32,390 bases of DNA, from NCBI GenBank assembly GCA_019636875.1, contig JAHBWR010000031.1, forward strand, positions 1 to 32,390, given 5' to 3'. The notes under the pieces are model-generated. The model did not search any database and was not told where the DNA came from. It worked only from the letters and a program-made list of their open reading frames with translations. The translations under genes and the position numbers were made by a program. Shown here piece by piece: positions 1 through 5,916 of the stretch (the first letter of the stretch is position 1; the number at the start of each line of letters is the position of its first letter). This DNA comes from Nitrospira sp. (lineage in GTDB: Bacteria > Nitrospirota > Nitrospiria > Nitrospirales > Nitrospiraceae).

Positions 1-47
1 GCCTTCTAAGCTGAGGGTCGCTGGTTCGATTCCAGCCGGGCGCACCA
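1..47 (+). tRNA. tRNA-Arg(UCU), 3' half, 5' part outside window
   Basis: This is the anticodon-to-CCA half of a tRNA. Counting back from the encoded CCA (45-47) gives discriminator A44, acceptor strand 37-43, T stem 20-24/32-36 around the T loop TTCGATT (25-31), a 5-nt variable loop, anticodon-stem strand 10-14 and loop 3-9. The anticodon is TCT (5-7), so Arg for AGA codons. Bases 1-2 (GC) pair correctly with bases 10-11, which shows that this copy, and not the one at 9499, belongs to the intact gene. Confidence 0.88.
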
Positions 48-1206
48 ACAAATCAATCGGTTGCATCCTTCCTCCTTTCTCCTCACCCCTTTCAGGCGGG
101 TTGGTTCGAGTGCTGGTTAGAGTTGGATCGAGCGTGCCCTTGTTAATGGCGGCGCGGACGTGGCCGGGTGCGAGGTGCGCATAGCGCATCGTCGTTTCAA
201 TCGCGCTGTGGCCGAGAATCGTTTTCACGGTCACGAGATCGACGCCGGCCATCACGCGGCGGCTGGCCGACGTATGCCGCAGCTTGTGCCAGCTCACGCC
301 TTGAATCCCTGCTTGGCGGAGAGCCTTCGTGAAGGTCTTCTTGGCGAAGGTCGACGCATCGAGCGGCTTATGGGGTCCGACGTAGCCGGGGTATACATAG
401 GCGCTCGTCAGGAAGCTCTGGTTGGCCCTGAGGATCGCGATCGCATGATCGCTCAAGGGAACATGACGGGTCTTGCCTCCTTTGGGTAGGGGAATCGTCA
501 GGACGGCATTCTCGAGGTCGACCTGATCCCAGCGCAGACCAAACTGTTCTTCCCGACGGAGGCCGGTCTCTATCGCAAAGGCCACCATCGCCCAGTGCTC
601 GGGCGCCATCACGTTCTTCAGGCGGATCAATTCGTCGTCGGTCAAGAACCGGGTCTTGCGGACCTCCGGGAACCGGCGGATCCCTTCGCAGGGGTTGCGC
701 TCAATCAATCCATCCTTCTTGGCGAGGTTCAGCACCTTGCTGAGAAAGATGAAATGCCGGTTGATGGTCGAATCAGCGGGACCTCGGCCGCTGACGGGTT
801 TGCCTTGGGCCCGCAGCGCTTCGCGCTTCAACCGTTTCGCGCGCATGGCTCGCTGCACGATGCGCAAGTCTTCCGCTTTCAGGTCGCGGAGCAGTCGCGG
901 GCCGAGCAGGAGCGACCAGCGCTTGCCATAGGTCTTCTCGTTGCGCCAGCCACGATTGGTATTGCCGTCGAGTACGCGCCTGATCCAGGCCCGTAAGGTG
1001 ATGTCCTTCTGTTTCGGTGTGAATTGCTCGGGGAAAAACGTACGTTCCCGGATCTGTGCGCGGAGCTTGCCGTGTAGGGCGATGGCCTGACTCTTCGTCG
1101 TACACTTAAAGGTCTTGGCGCGGCCGTTGACGAAGACCTGTACCCACCAACCAGAGCGGTCCTTTCGCTGAAAGACGCCTTTATCGTGCCCGCGTTTTCG
1201 TGCCAT
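1..1206 (-). CDS. int: Tyrosine-type site-specific integrase (stop outside window)
   Basis: Excises and integrates the element at the tRNA-Arg site. The reading frame is open for 402 codons from ATG at 1206 to the window edge. The N-terminal arm/core-binding region is residues 1 to about 180. The catalytic domain follows with R217 (TGLRREE), K242/K245 (PKGGKTRH), H307 and R310 (SWHKLRHTS), H333 (LGHSAIETT) and nucleophile Y342 (MRYAHL), so all catalytic residues are present. An upstream GGAAGGA serves as ribosome site. The start overlaps the end of the upstream zinc-finger gene by 26 bases, suggesting one leftward operon. The last 15 visible residues are read from the antisense strand of the tRNA, so the true C-terminus depends on whether the element is integrated. 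Confidence 0.93.
   Translation of the reverse strand, partial: MARKRGHDKGVFQRKDRSGWWVQVFVNGRAKTFKCTTKSQAIALHGKLRAQIRERTFFPEQFTPKQKDITLRAWIRRVLDGNTNRGWRNEKTYGKRWSLLLGPRLLRDLKAEDLRIVQRAMRAKRLKREALRAQGKPVSGRGPADSTINRHFIFLSKVLNLAKKDGLIERNPCEGIRRFPEVRKTRFLTDDELIRLKNVMAPEHWAMVAFAIETGLRREEQFGLRWDQVDLENAVLTIPLPKGGKTRHVPLSDHAIAILRANQSFLTSAYVYPGYVGPHKPLDASTFAKKTFTKALRQAGIQGVSWHKLRHTSASRRVMAGVDLVTVKTILGHSAIETTMRYAHLAPGHVRAAINKGTLDPTLTSTRTNPPERGEEKGGRMQPIDLLVRPAGIEPATLSLEG
3..47 (+). repeat. attL: 45-bp direct repeat, tRNA side
   Basis: Left copy of the att core. It is identical to 9499-9543; identity stops at both sides (positions 2 and 48 differ from 9498 and 9544). The intact tRNA lies on this side. 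Confidence 0.88.
102..132 (+). repeat. Candidate left integrase arm sites
   Basis: TGGTTCGAG (102-110) and TGGTTAGAG (114-122) lie 12 bp apart in the same orientation, followed by a weaker TGGATCGAG (124-132). The same 9-mer family recurs four times with exact 12-bp spacing near the right end (9332-9376). Position, orientation and spacing suit arm-type binding sites of a tyrosine integrase. The binding itself is inferred. Confidence 0.5.
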
Positions 1207-1945
1207 GGTGAGCATCCTTCCGTTGTCTCTTCGCTTTCATGCGAGTTCTTCGCACCGATTCGATATGACCACAGTACCAGTCACAGTATTTCCTGGCATG
1301 TCCCGAGAGGATGGGAAACGGGGTCTTGCAGTCGGGCCGTTCACATACCTTAAACTTTGCTCCTCGGATCAAGTCGATGTGTGTTGTTGCAGCAAGTAAT
1401 TCTTCGGCAGTTGTGACTTTGATAGCTCCGATCGGCTGATTCCCTCGCCACTCCATAGTTAGGGGCAGTGGTTGTAGGTACAGGATGTGTGCAACAGGAG
1501 CGAGGGCATCCTTGTCTTGTTGGTTTTGAGCGAATAGCCGCTCTTCCCAGAGTTTTGGATTTATCAAAAACTCCCTCAATTCTTCCTGGGCTTGCCAGAA
1601 TCGCCGGAGAATTACCGGCATAGCGATCTGTGGCCGAACCGAGACCACTCCTCCAGGGTCCCCCTTAACAATATACCGTTCATCAGGGCTTCCAGTGCTG
1701 ATAGCACGTGTTGCCCAAAGGCCAACATCATGGAGGAAGTCGAGAACCGCGTCTTCTTCATGAGGTAGCTTCAAGAACCGATCCCTCAAGCTCCACCCAT
1801 CTAAGTGACTATAAGGACCATTTGTCACGGTAGGTATGAACATTCTTTTCGTCGAAGTGTTACCAGCTTCAATTGGTGGACGTATTTCCCATTCAGTTGG
1901 AACCCTTAAAAAACGAACTTCTAGGGGTATTGAAAACTGTGTCAT
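1181..1945 (-). CDS. CGNR-type zinc-finger protein of the element
   Basis: A 254-residue protein of unknown role. Residues 1-195 are helical with no motif that I recognise. The C-terminus has a zinc-finger pattern with C201 and C206, then C221 and C225, followed by a strongly basic tail (RRTRMKAKRQRK), which resembles the CGNR zinc-finger family thought to bind nucleic acid. It is transcribed leftward just before the integrase, with a 26-base overlap, and faces the HTH gene across a palindrome-rich gap. It could be a regulator of integration or lysogeny; that is inference. The start at 1945 sits within one arm of an inverted repeat. Confidence 0.65.
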   Translation of the reverse strand: MTQFSIPLEVRFLRVPTEWEIRPPIEAGNTSTKRMFIPTVTNGPYSHLDGWSLRDRFLKLPHEEDAVLDFLHDVGLWATRAISTGSPDERYIVKGDPGGVVSVRPQIAMPVILRRFWQAQEELREFLINPKLWEERLFAQNQQDKDALAPVAHILYLQPLPLTMEWRGNQPIGAIKVTTAEELLAATTHIDLIRGAKFKVCERPDCKTPFPILSGHARKYCDWYCGHIESVRRTRMKAKRQRKDAHHGTKTRAR

Positions 1946-2008
1946 GATTTGTGTCGGTTTTTATCTAACAAATCTGTGCCATAACAAGCATGGCAATTAA
2001 TGACACAG
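1937..2008. promoter_or_regulatory. Divergent control region with two inverted repeats
   Basis: Between the leftward zinc-finger/integrase genes and the rightward HTH/replication genes. CTGTGTCA (1937-1944) is matched by its exact reverse complement TGACACAG (2001-2008), one arm covering the start codon of the leftward gene. Nested inside is TGCCAT (1977-1982) / ATGGCA (1990-1995) with a 7-base spacer. The layout suits repressor operators that control both directions. Confidence 0.45.
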
Positions 2009-2056
2009 CTAGAGCGGCGTAGTCAAGTCAATCACACTCAGGAGTAAGGAGGTCCC

Positions 2057-2272
2057 ATGCGAATGCAGACATTCATCGAGCGGCACATTCGAGTTGAGGA
2101 GTTCGCCAATCGGACAGGCTTGGCACAAGCGACGATTCGAAAAAAAATCGCACGGCGCGAGATCGCCTATCACAAGGCCGGGCGTGCCGTGGTCATTCCG
2201 GAGTCTGAAGTGTCGCGGGTGCTCGGGGAGCGACATGATCCGGTCTCGATCGTGCCTGATGGAGCGGCATAA
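2057..2272 (+). CDS. Small HTH protein, excisionase or regulator
   Basis: A 71-residue DNA-binding protein. Residues about 11-52 (VEEFANRTGLAQATIRKKIA, then a basic wing and PESEVSRVL) form a MerR/Xis-like winged helix-turn-helix. It is the first gene of the rightward run, has a strong ribosome site (AAGGAGGT, about 4 bases before ATG) and is followed after two bases by the replication-like gene. Its position opposite the integrase suggests an excisionase or a promoter switch protein; the sequence cannot tell which. Confidence 0.75.
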   Translation: MRMQTFIERHIRVEEFANRTGLAQATIRKKIARREIAYHKAGRAVVIPESEVSRVLGERHDPVSIVPDGAA

Positions 2273-2274
2273 CC

Positions 2275-2829
2275 ATGGCGGGCTCAACGAGCGGCGAGTT
2301 GCCTGCACCAAGTAACGATGGGCCGCGAATGCCACGGCCTGATGTTCCGCGGTACTTTCGTATTGCCTGCCAGTTTTGGGACGACGAAGCCGTGTCTCAG
2401 TTTTCAGATCAGTTGAAATTGTTCGCGCTCTATACGCTCACGAACAAGCACAGAACGCTGGAGGGCTTCTACGTGATTCCGGCGGAATACATCGCGGCTG
2501 ATCTTAATTGGCCGCTTCGACGCGTGAAAGCTCTCATGGAAGAACTGTGCCATGTTGGGTTTGCGCGATATGATCCCAAAACCCGATTGCTGCTGATCCG
2601 GAATGCGCTCAAGTATCAGCAACCTGATTCCCTCAATGTGCAGAAGGGGGTGCTCGCCAGAGTTCACGGTTTGCCGGACAATCAAGACATGCTCCGGGAA
2701 TTCCTGACACTGGCAAGAAAGCACTGTCTGCGCAAGGGGTTATCCGCTTTTGCACAAGGGCTCCCGGCCTTGTTGGACCGGGAGTTTCCCCACATAGCGA
2801 AAGGTCACCAGGCTGTGACGGACGTATGA
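2275..2829 (+). CDS. Phage replication-type winged-helix protein
   Basis: A 184-residue protein. Residues about 25-120 follow the pattern of the N-terminal domain of phage replication organisers and DnaD-like proteins: YFRIACQFWDDEAV, then a segment on the fate of small-genome replicons (KLFALYTLTNKH), a Gly-Phe-Tyr-x-Ile-Pro turn, AADLNWP and a winged-helix ending with RLLLIRNALKYQQP. No ATPase or helicase domain follows. It starts two bases after the HTH gene and is followed by repeats and an AT-rich stretch that could be its origin. Likely role: origin recognition or recruitment of host helicase (inferred). Confidence 0.65.
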   Translation: MAGSTSGELPAPSNDGPRMPRPDVPRYFRIACQFWDDEAVSQFSDQLKLFALYTLTNKHRTLEGFYVIPAEYIAADLNWPLRRVKALMEELCHVGFARYDPKTRLLLIRNALKYQQPDSLNVQKGVLARVHGLPDNQDMLREFLTLARKHCLRKGLSAFAQGLPALLDREFPHIAKGHQAVTDV

Positions 2830-2871
2830 ACGCTCGTTCGGGCAGGTGTTGTCATGAGTGTACCAACTGGC

Positions 2872-3022
2872 GTTCGACAGCTGTTCGACGGGTGTTCGAC
2901 AGGCGTTGGAACTCTTAAATCTGTATCCGAATCTTCAATCATGATCATAAATCAAAAATCAAAAAACGTAGATCGAGATCGAAGATCTCGATCGTAAATC
3001 TTCGGGTGCATGTGGTGCACCC
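2872..3022. other. Candidate origin: 11-bp iterons, AT-rich block, hairpins
   Basis: Non-coding stretch after the replication-type gene. GTTCGAC occurs at 2872, 2883 and 2894, exactly 11 bp apart, with a partial fourth unit at 2905. An AT-rich block (about 2936-2970) with repeated AAATCA follows. Then comes a perfect 10-bp inverted repeat, GATCGAGATC (2971-2980) and GATCTCGATC (2984-2993), with a 3-base loop, and a second hairpin GGGTGCA (3004-3010) / TGCACCC (3016-3022). Iterons, AT-rich DNA and stem-loops together are typical of plasmid and phage origins. Confidence 0.5.
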
Positions 3023-3055
3023 TCCCGGATGCTGGGGAGGTCAGTAGGGGTGAGG

Positions 3056-3289
3056 ATGCGAGTGCAAGGAAAGAAAACGGACGAAGCGAAGACGATCGAG
3101 GAGGCCGGAGAAGCTTTTCTTGATGAGTTGCGTCGCCATCACTTCGGCTGTGACTTTGAACGAGACATTATCCCCTGGGCGCCGGTCGAGGGTCGGCTCG
3201 ACCGATCAGCCAACTTGGCGGGCGATGCCTTTGTCGCGGAGGTGCTGCGACGATTCAGCAATGACCGGCTCTACGTGGAGCTGACATGA
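3056..3289 (+). CDS. Small hypothetical protein of the element
   Basis: A 77-residue protein that I do not recognise; mixed charged, no Cys pairs, no membrane segment. I prefer ATG 3056 because a purine-rich GGGGTGAGG precedes it; ATG 3029 is also in frame but has no ribosome site. Its stop overlaps the start of the Nu1-like gene (ATGA), so the two are probably co-translated. Confidence 0.6.
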   Translation: MRVQGKKTDEAKTIEEAGEAFLDELRRHHFGCDFERDIIPWAPVEGRLDRSANLAGDAFVAEVLRRFSNDRLYVELT

Positions 3290-3702
3290 TCGACGAAGAG
3301 CACGGCCACAGCCTCAAAGAAGCGGCCGAGGCGTTGGGGATCGATGTTTCCACGCTTCGGCGAGACATTGCGGCCGGGTGTCCGGTGGTGTGGCTCGGAT
3401 CAGTCGGACGCGGCAAAGGTTCGCGTGTTGACCTGGAGGCCGTTCGGCGATGGCGTGCCGGAGCACGTGGAGAAGTCTTGCCCGTTCTCGAAAATGCGTT
3501 GATGGCGGTCTTTCAAGACGGCGTGCATGAGCGGGTGAAGATGCATCCCGGCGCCGTCGCCTATCTGCTCCTCAAGATCTACGAACGCGCCTACGAACAG
3601 GAGAGATCGGAGCCTCTAGTCGACTTGCCGGTGGAAATGCGGCGCCTGTGCGCGATTTGTTTAGAGTGGATTGAAGGCGGGAATTTTTACCGGGAGGAAT
3701 GA
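3286..3702 (+). CDS. Nu1-like HTH protein, possible small terminase
   Basis: A 138-residue protein. Residues 8-58 (SLKEAAEALGIDVSTLRRDI, then a loop and a wing GRGKGSRVDLEAVRRWR) give the winged HTH that small terminase subunits of the Nu1 type use to bind pac/cos DNA; the remainder is helical and could oligomerise. It lies directly before the capsid gene, where a small terminase would be expected. No large terminase is present anywhere in the element, so if it packages DNA it would need a partner from a helper phage. A plain regulator is the alternative. Confidence 0.55.
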   Translation: MIDEEHGHSLKEAAEALGIDVSTLRRDIAAGCPVVWLGSVGRGKGSRVDLEAVRRWRAGARGEVLPVLENALMAVFQDGVHERVKMHPGAVAYLLLKIYERAYEQERSEPLVDLPVEMRRLCAICLEWIEGGNFYREE

Positions 3703-3706
3703 GGAT

Positions 3707-4870
3707 ATGAGTTATACAGATCGGGCGGCGGTCGAAAAAGCACGTAATTTGCTTGATAGTGCGATCCCTACGGTCTCGCGGGATGTCGAGGCGAGAAGTC
3801 TGGAAGGCTACATCGGCATGTCGAGAAGAGACCTCGAGAAGTACTCCCTCTTGCGCGCCATTCGGCTTCGGCGTGAGTCGATCATGAAAACAGCCGGACC
3901 TTCCAACATTTTTGGAGAGGCGCGATTTACCGGAGTTGAAGCGGAGGCACACTATGAGCTTGTCAAACGGTTTGGCGAGCCAGTGCATCCGGGCACGGTC
4001 TTAATTCCGGCCGATGCCGTGTATCGAGATCTTCAAGTCGTGAACGCTTCAAGCGGAGGCTATTTGGCAGGGACGAAGAACGTGTCCTTTGTCGACAGGC
4101 TGCGAAATACGTCCGTTGGCTTTCGATTGGGTGCGCAATCAATGCCGGGGCAACGGGAAAATATCACCATCCCCAGAGGCAGCGGTGGCTCAACGGGGAC
4201 TTGGCTTCAGACGGAGACGACGCAAGCGGCTGAATCCACCCCAACGTTTACCCAGCTCTCCTCGTCACCGAAGACGTGCGCCGCCTACGTCGAAATTTCG
4301 CAACGACTCTTGCAACAGGGCGGACCGGCCGGCGAAGCGATTATCACCGGCGTGATCGCTGATGATTTGGCCGTGACCGTTGACGGCGCAGTGATCGCCG
4401 GGTCCGGTGCTGCCGGCCAGCCGACCGGCATTCTCATGACCAGCGGCATTGGGACGGCGTCGGGATCCTCTCTCGGCTACGCCGGTCTCGTGGGAGCACA
4501 GAAAGCGGTGGCGGATGCCAATAGCATTTTGAACCCGGCTACGTTGGGTTATGTCACCACGCCGGCGGTGGCCGAGGTTCTGAAGGGTCGCCAGCGATTC
4601 GCATCGACTGATTCGCCCGTCTGGCGTGGGGCGCTGCATGATGGTGAGGTCGAAGGTGTTCGGGCATTGGCAAGCAAACAACTTCCTTCCGCCACGATGC
4701 TCTACGGCGATTGGTCGAGCGTGATCGTTCCCGAATGGGGCGTGCTCGCAGTTGAAGTCAATCCCTTCGCTGATTTCAAATCCGCTGTCGTTGGTGTTCG
4801 TTGTCTCTGGAGTATCGACGTGATTGTGCAAAACCCCACGAGCTTTGTGGCAATTACGGGTGTGTCATGA
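3707..4870 (+). CDS. HK97-fold phage major capsid protein
   Basis: A 387-residue coat protein. The charged N-terminal region (to about residue 60, with MSRRDLEKYSLLRAIRLRRE) looks like a scaffold delta domain; the rest has the phage capsid family pattern: a strand with GTVLIPADAVYRDL, the E-loop region, ITIPRGSGG, a Ser/Thr-rich QTETTQAAESTPTFTQLSSS, long helix EISQRLLQQ, VDGAVIAGSGAAGQPTGIL, and a C-terminal segment ending VRCLWSIDVIVQNPTSFVAI. ATG 3707 is chosen over an upstream GTG because GGGAGGAATGAGG precedes it. No prohead protease or portal gene flanks it, which is unusual for this family. Confidence 0.9.
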   Translation: MSYTDRAAVEKARNLLDSAIPTVSRDVEARSLEGYIGMSRRDLEKYSLLRAIRLRRESIMKTAGPSNIFGEARFTGVEAEAHYELVKRFGEPVHPGTVLIPADAVYRDLQVVNASSGGYLAGTKNVSFVDRLRNTSVGFRLGAQSMPGQRENITIPRGSGGSTGTWLQTETTQAAESTPTFTQLSSSPKTCAAYVEISQRLLQQGGPAGEAIITGVIADDLAVTVDGAVIAGSGAAGQPTGILMTSGIGTASGSSLGYAGLVGAQKAVADANSILNPATLGYVTTPAVAEVLKGRQRFASTDSPVWRGALHDGEVEGVRALASKQLPSATMLYGDWSSVIVPEWGVLAVEVNPFADFKSAVVGVRCLWSIDVIVQNPTSFVAITGVS

Positions 4871-5121
4871 CCTGGGCGAAAAACTGGGACGACACGAACA
4901 CGCAGATGCCGTGGGCAGTGCTGCCGATCAAGACGGAGGCGGAGTTGATGAGTGAGCAAGATCCGCGACTCTTTGAGCCGGTCAAGGTGCGCTGCACGAG
5001 GCCGTTTTGTGTGGGTGGCAAACGGATCGAGGTCGGTCAAACAGTTGAGGTGCAGCGGCATCTTGCCGAAGGGCTTGTCTTAATGAAAAAGGCGGAATTC
5101 GCGGAGCCGGTCTCATCATGA
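4867..5121 (+). CDS. Small post-capsid hypothetical protein
   Basis: An 84-residue protein starting in an ATGA overlap with the capsid stop. The second half (KVRCTRPFCVGGKRIEVGQT and onward) reads like a small beta-barrel module often seen in short proteins beside phage capsid genes, where head-tail connector pieces can be found. I cannot assign a function. It ends with another ATGA overlap onto the next gene. Confidence 0.65.
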   Translation: MTWAKNWDDTNTQMPWAVLPIKTEAELMSEQDPRLFEPVKVRCTRPFCVGGKRIEVGQTVEVQRHLAEGLVLMKKAEFAEPVSS

Positions 5122-5363
5122 AGCGCGCGCGGGTGTGCACCGAATGCGGCCGCAGGCTCCACATACAATTCTCACGGGTGGGGGGGGAAGGGCGACTTCG
5201 GCGGCACGGCGCTGAGCGTCCAGCAGATCATGATTTGTGCCAGAAATGCTATCGATCATTGCGATCGAAAGTTGTGGCGAAGCGCATGATGAAAAAGCCT
5301 CGCTGGGCCTATCGGCAGCGGGCTACGTTGGTGTTGATGAACGTGTGGATCGGAAGGGAATGA
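5118..5363 (+). CDS. Small four-cysteine zinc-ribbon protein
   Basis: An 81-residue basic protein. C7/C10 (CTEC) and C41/C44 (CQKC) form a clear two-knuckle zinc site, followed by a Lys/Arg-rich stretch, so nucleic-acid binding is plausible. It overlaps the previous stop and the next start by ATGA. It lies inside the structural block between capsid and tape measure, where head-completion and tail genes would normally be. Confidence 0.6.
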   Translation: MKRARVCTECGRRLHIQFSRVGGEGRLRRHGAERPADHDLCQKCYRSLRSKVVAKRMMKKPRWAYRQRATLVLMNVWIGRE

Positions 5364-5533
5364 TGATTCAGATTTTGAAAGGTTCAATGACGGGTTTATG
5401 TCGAGAGTGTCGGTTTGCCGTGCCGAAAGTGATCGACCATCGGTTGGTCTGGCGCTGCTCCCACAGAAACGTAGAGGTTATCGAGGCACACGATCGTATT
5501 GTTGTTCGGAGGTTGCTGAGTGCTTCTCTTTAG
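5360..5533 (+). CDS. Very small Cys-containing protein
   Basis: 57 residues, starting in an ATGA overlap with the zinc-ribbon gene. C14, C17 and C33 with H27 or H35 could bind a metal. No family recognised. The chain of overlapping starts and stops from 3286 to 5533 supports translation despite the small size. Confidence 0.5.
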   Translation: MMIQILKGSMTGLCRECRFAVPKVIDHRLVWRCSHRNVEVIEAHDRIVVRRLLSASL

Positions 5534-5795
5534 CAAACCAGATGCACACCATGGGCAACAGGTGGCTCACGTGCGCGCCTGGCGTCGGTATCTCGTCGGT
5601 GAAGTGAAGCGCCAATGGAATGAAGGTGTACGGCTTGGAGCGATTTGCGATCGGTTGAATATCTCTGAGGCGGTGGCCGATCACATGCTCCGGGGAAGCA
5701 TCGGCGCGGGCATCGGCCCACCAGTCAAACCACGGCGATCCTACGGAAGCTTCCAGAGGAGGCAGCTGCGTGATCTTTATGAAGTTCCAGGTTGA
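5520..5795 (+). CDS. Small basic hypothetical protein
   Basis: 91 residues from GTG 5520, preceded by CGGAGG about 7 bases upstream, and overlapping the previous gene by 14 bases. The middle part (VRLGAICDRLNISEAVADHM) could be a helix-turn-helix; the ends are basic. No family recognised. Confidence 0.5.
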   Translation: MLLFSKPDAHHGQQVAHVRAWRRYLVGEVKRQWNEGVRLGAICDRLNISEAVADHMLRGSIGAGIGPPVKPRRSYGSFQRRQLRDLYEVPG

Positions 5796-5870
5796 TGGGT
5801 CCTTCCTAACAATAATTTATTACGGGTGAGCAATACCGCGATCCCGCGCTAGTGTCAGGTTGAAAAAGTT

Positions 5871-5898
5871 GGTTGACAGTTGACGGTTGTCAGTTGAC
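5871..5898 (+). repeat. Four tandem 7-bp repeats before the tape measure gene
   Basis: RGTTGWC is repeated exactly every 7 bp: GGTTGAC 5871, AGTTGAC 5878, GGTTGTC 5885, AGTTGAC 5892. The third and fourth units also form a small hairpin (GTTGTC 5886-5891 / GACAAC 5896-5901). They fill the 121-base gap before the tape measure gene. They may bind a regulator or act as repeated TTGAC -35 elements; no clear -10 is visible. Confidence 0.5.
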
Positions 5899-5916
5899 AA
5901 CGTGATGAGGTGACGA

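Noticed and set aside
773..1105. 110-codon leftward frame inside the integrase
   Set aside because: It is an out-of-frame reading of the integrase gene; the true integrase frame is open from 1206 to the window edge and contains all catalytic residues.
2009..2335. 108-codon leftward frame over the HTH gene
   Set aside because: It is antisense to a gene with a good ribosome site and a clear HTH, and covers the control palindrome.
2872..2905. Possibility that the 11-bp repeats are a CRISPR array
   Set aside because: Units are too short and lack spacers of 30 bases or so; the pattern is that of iterons.
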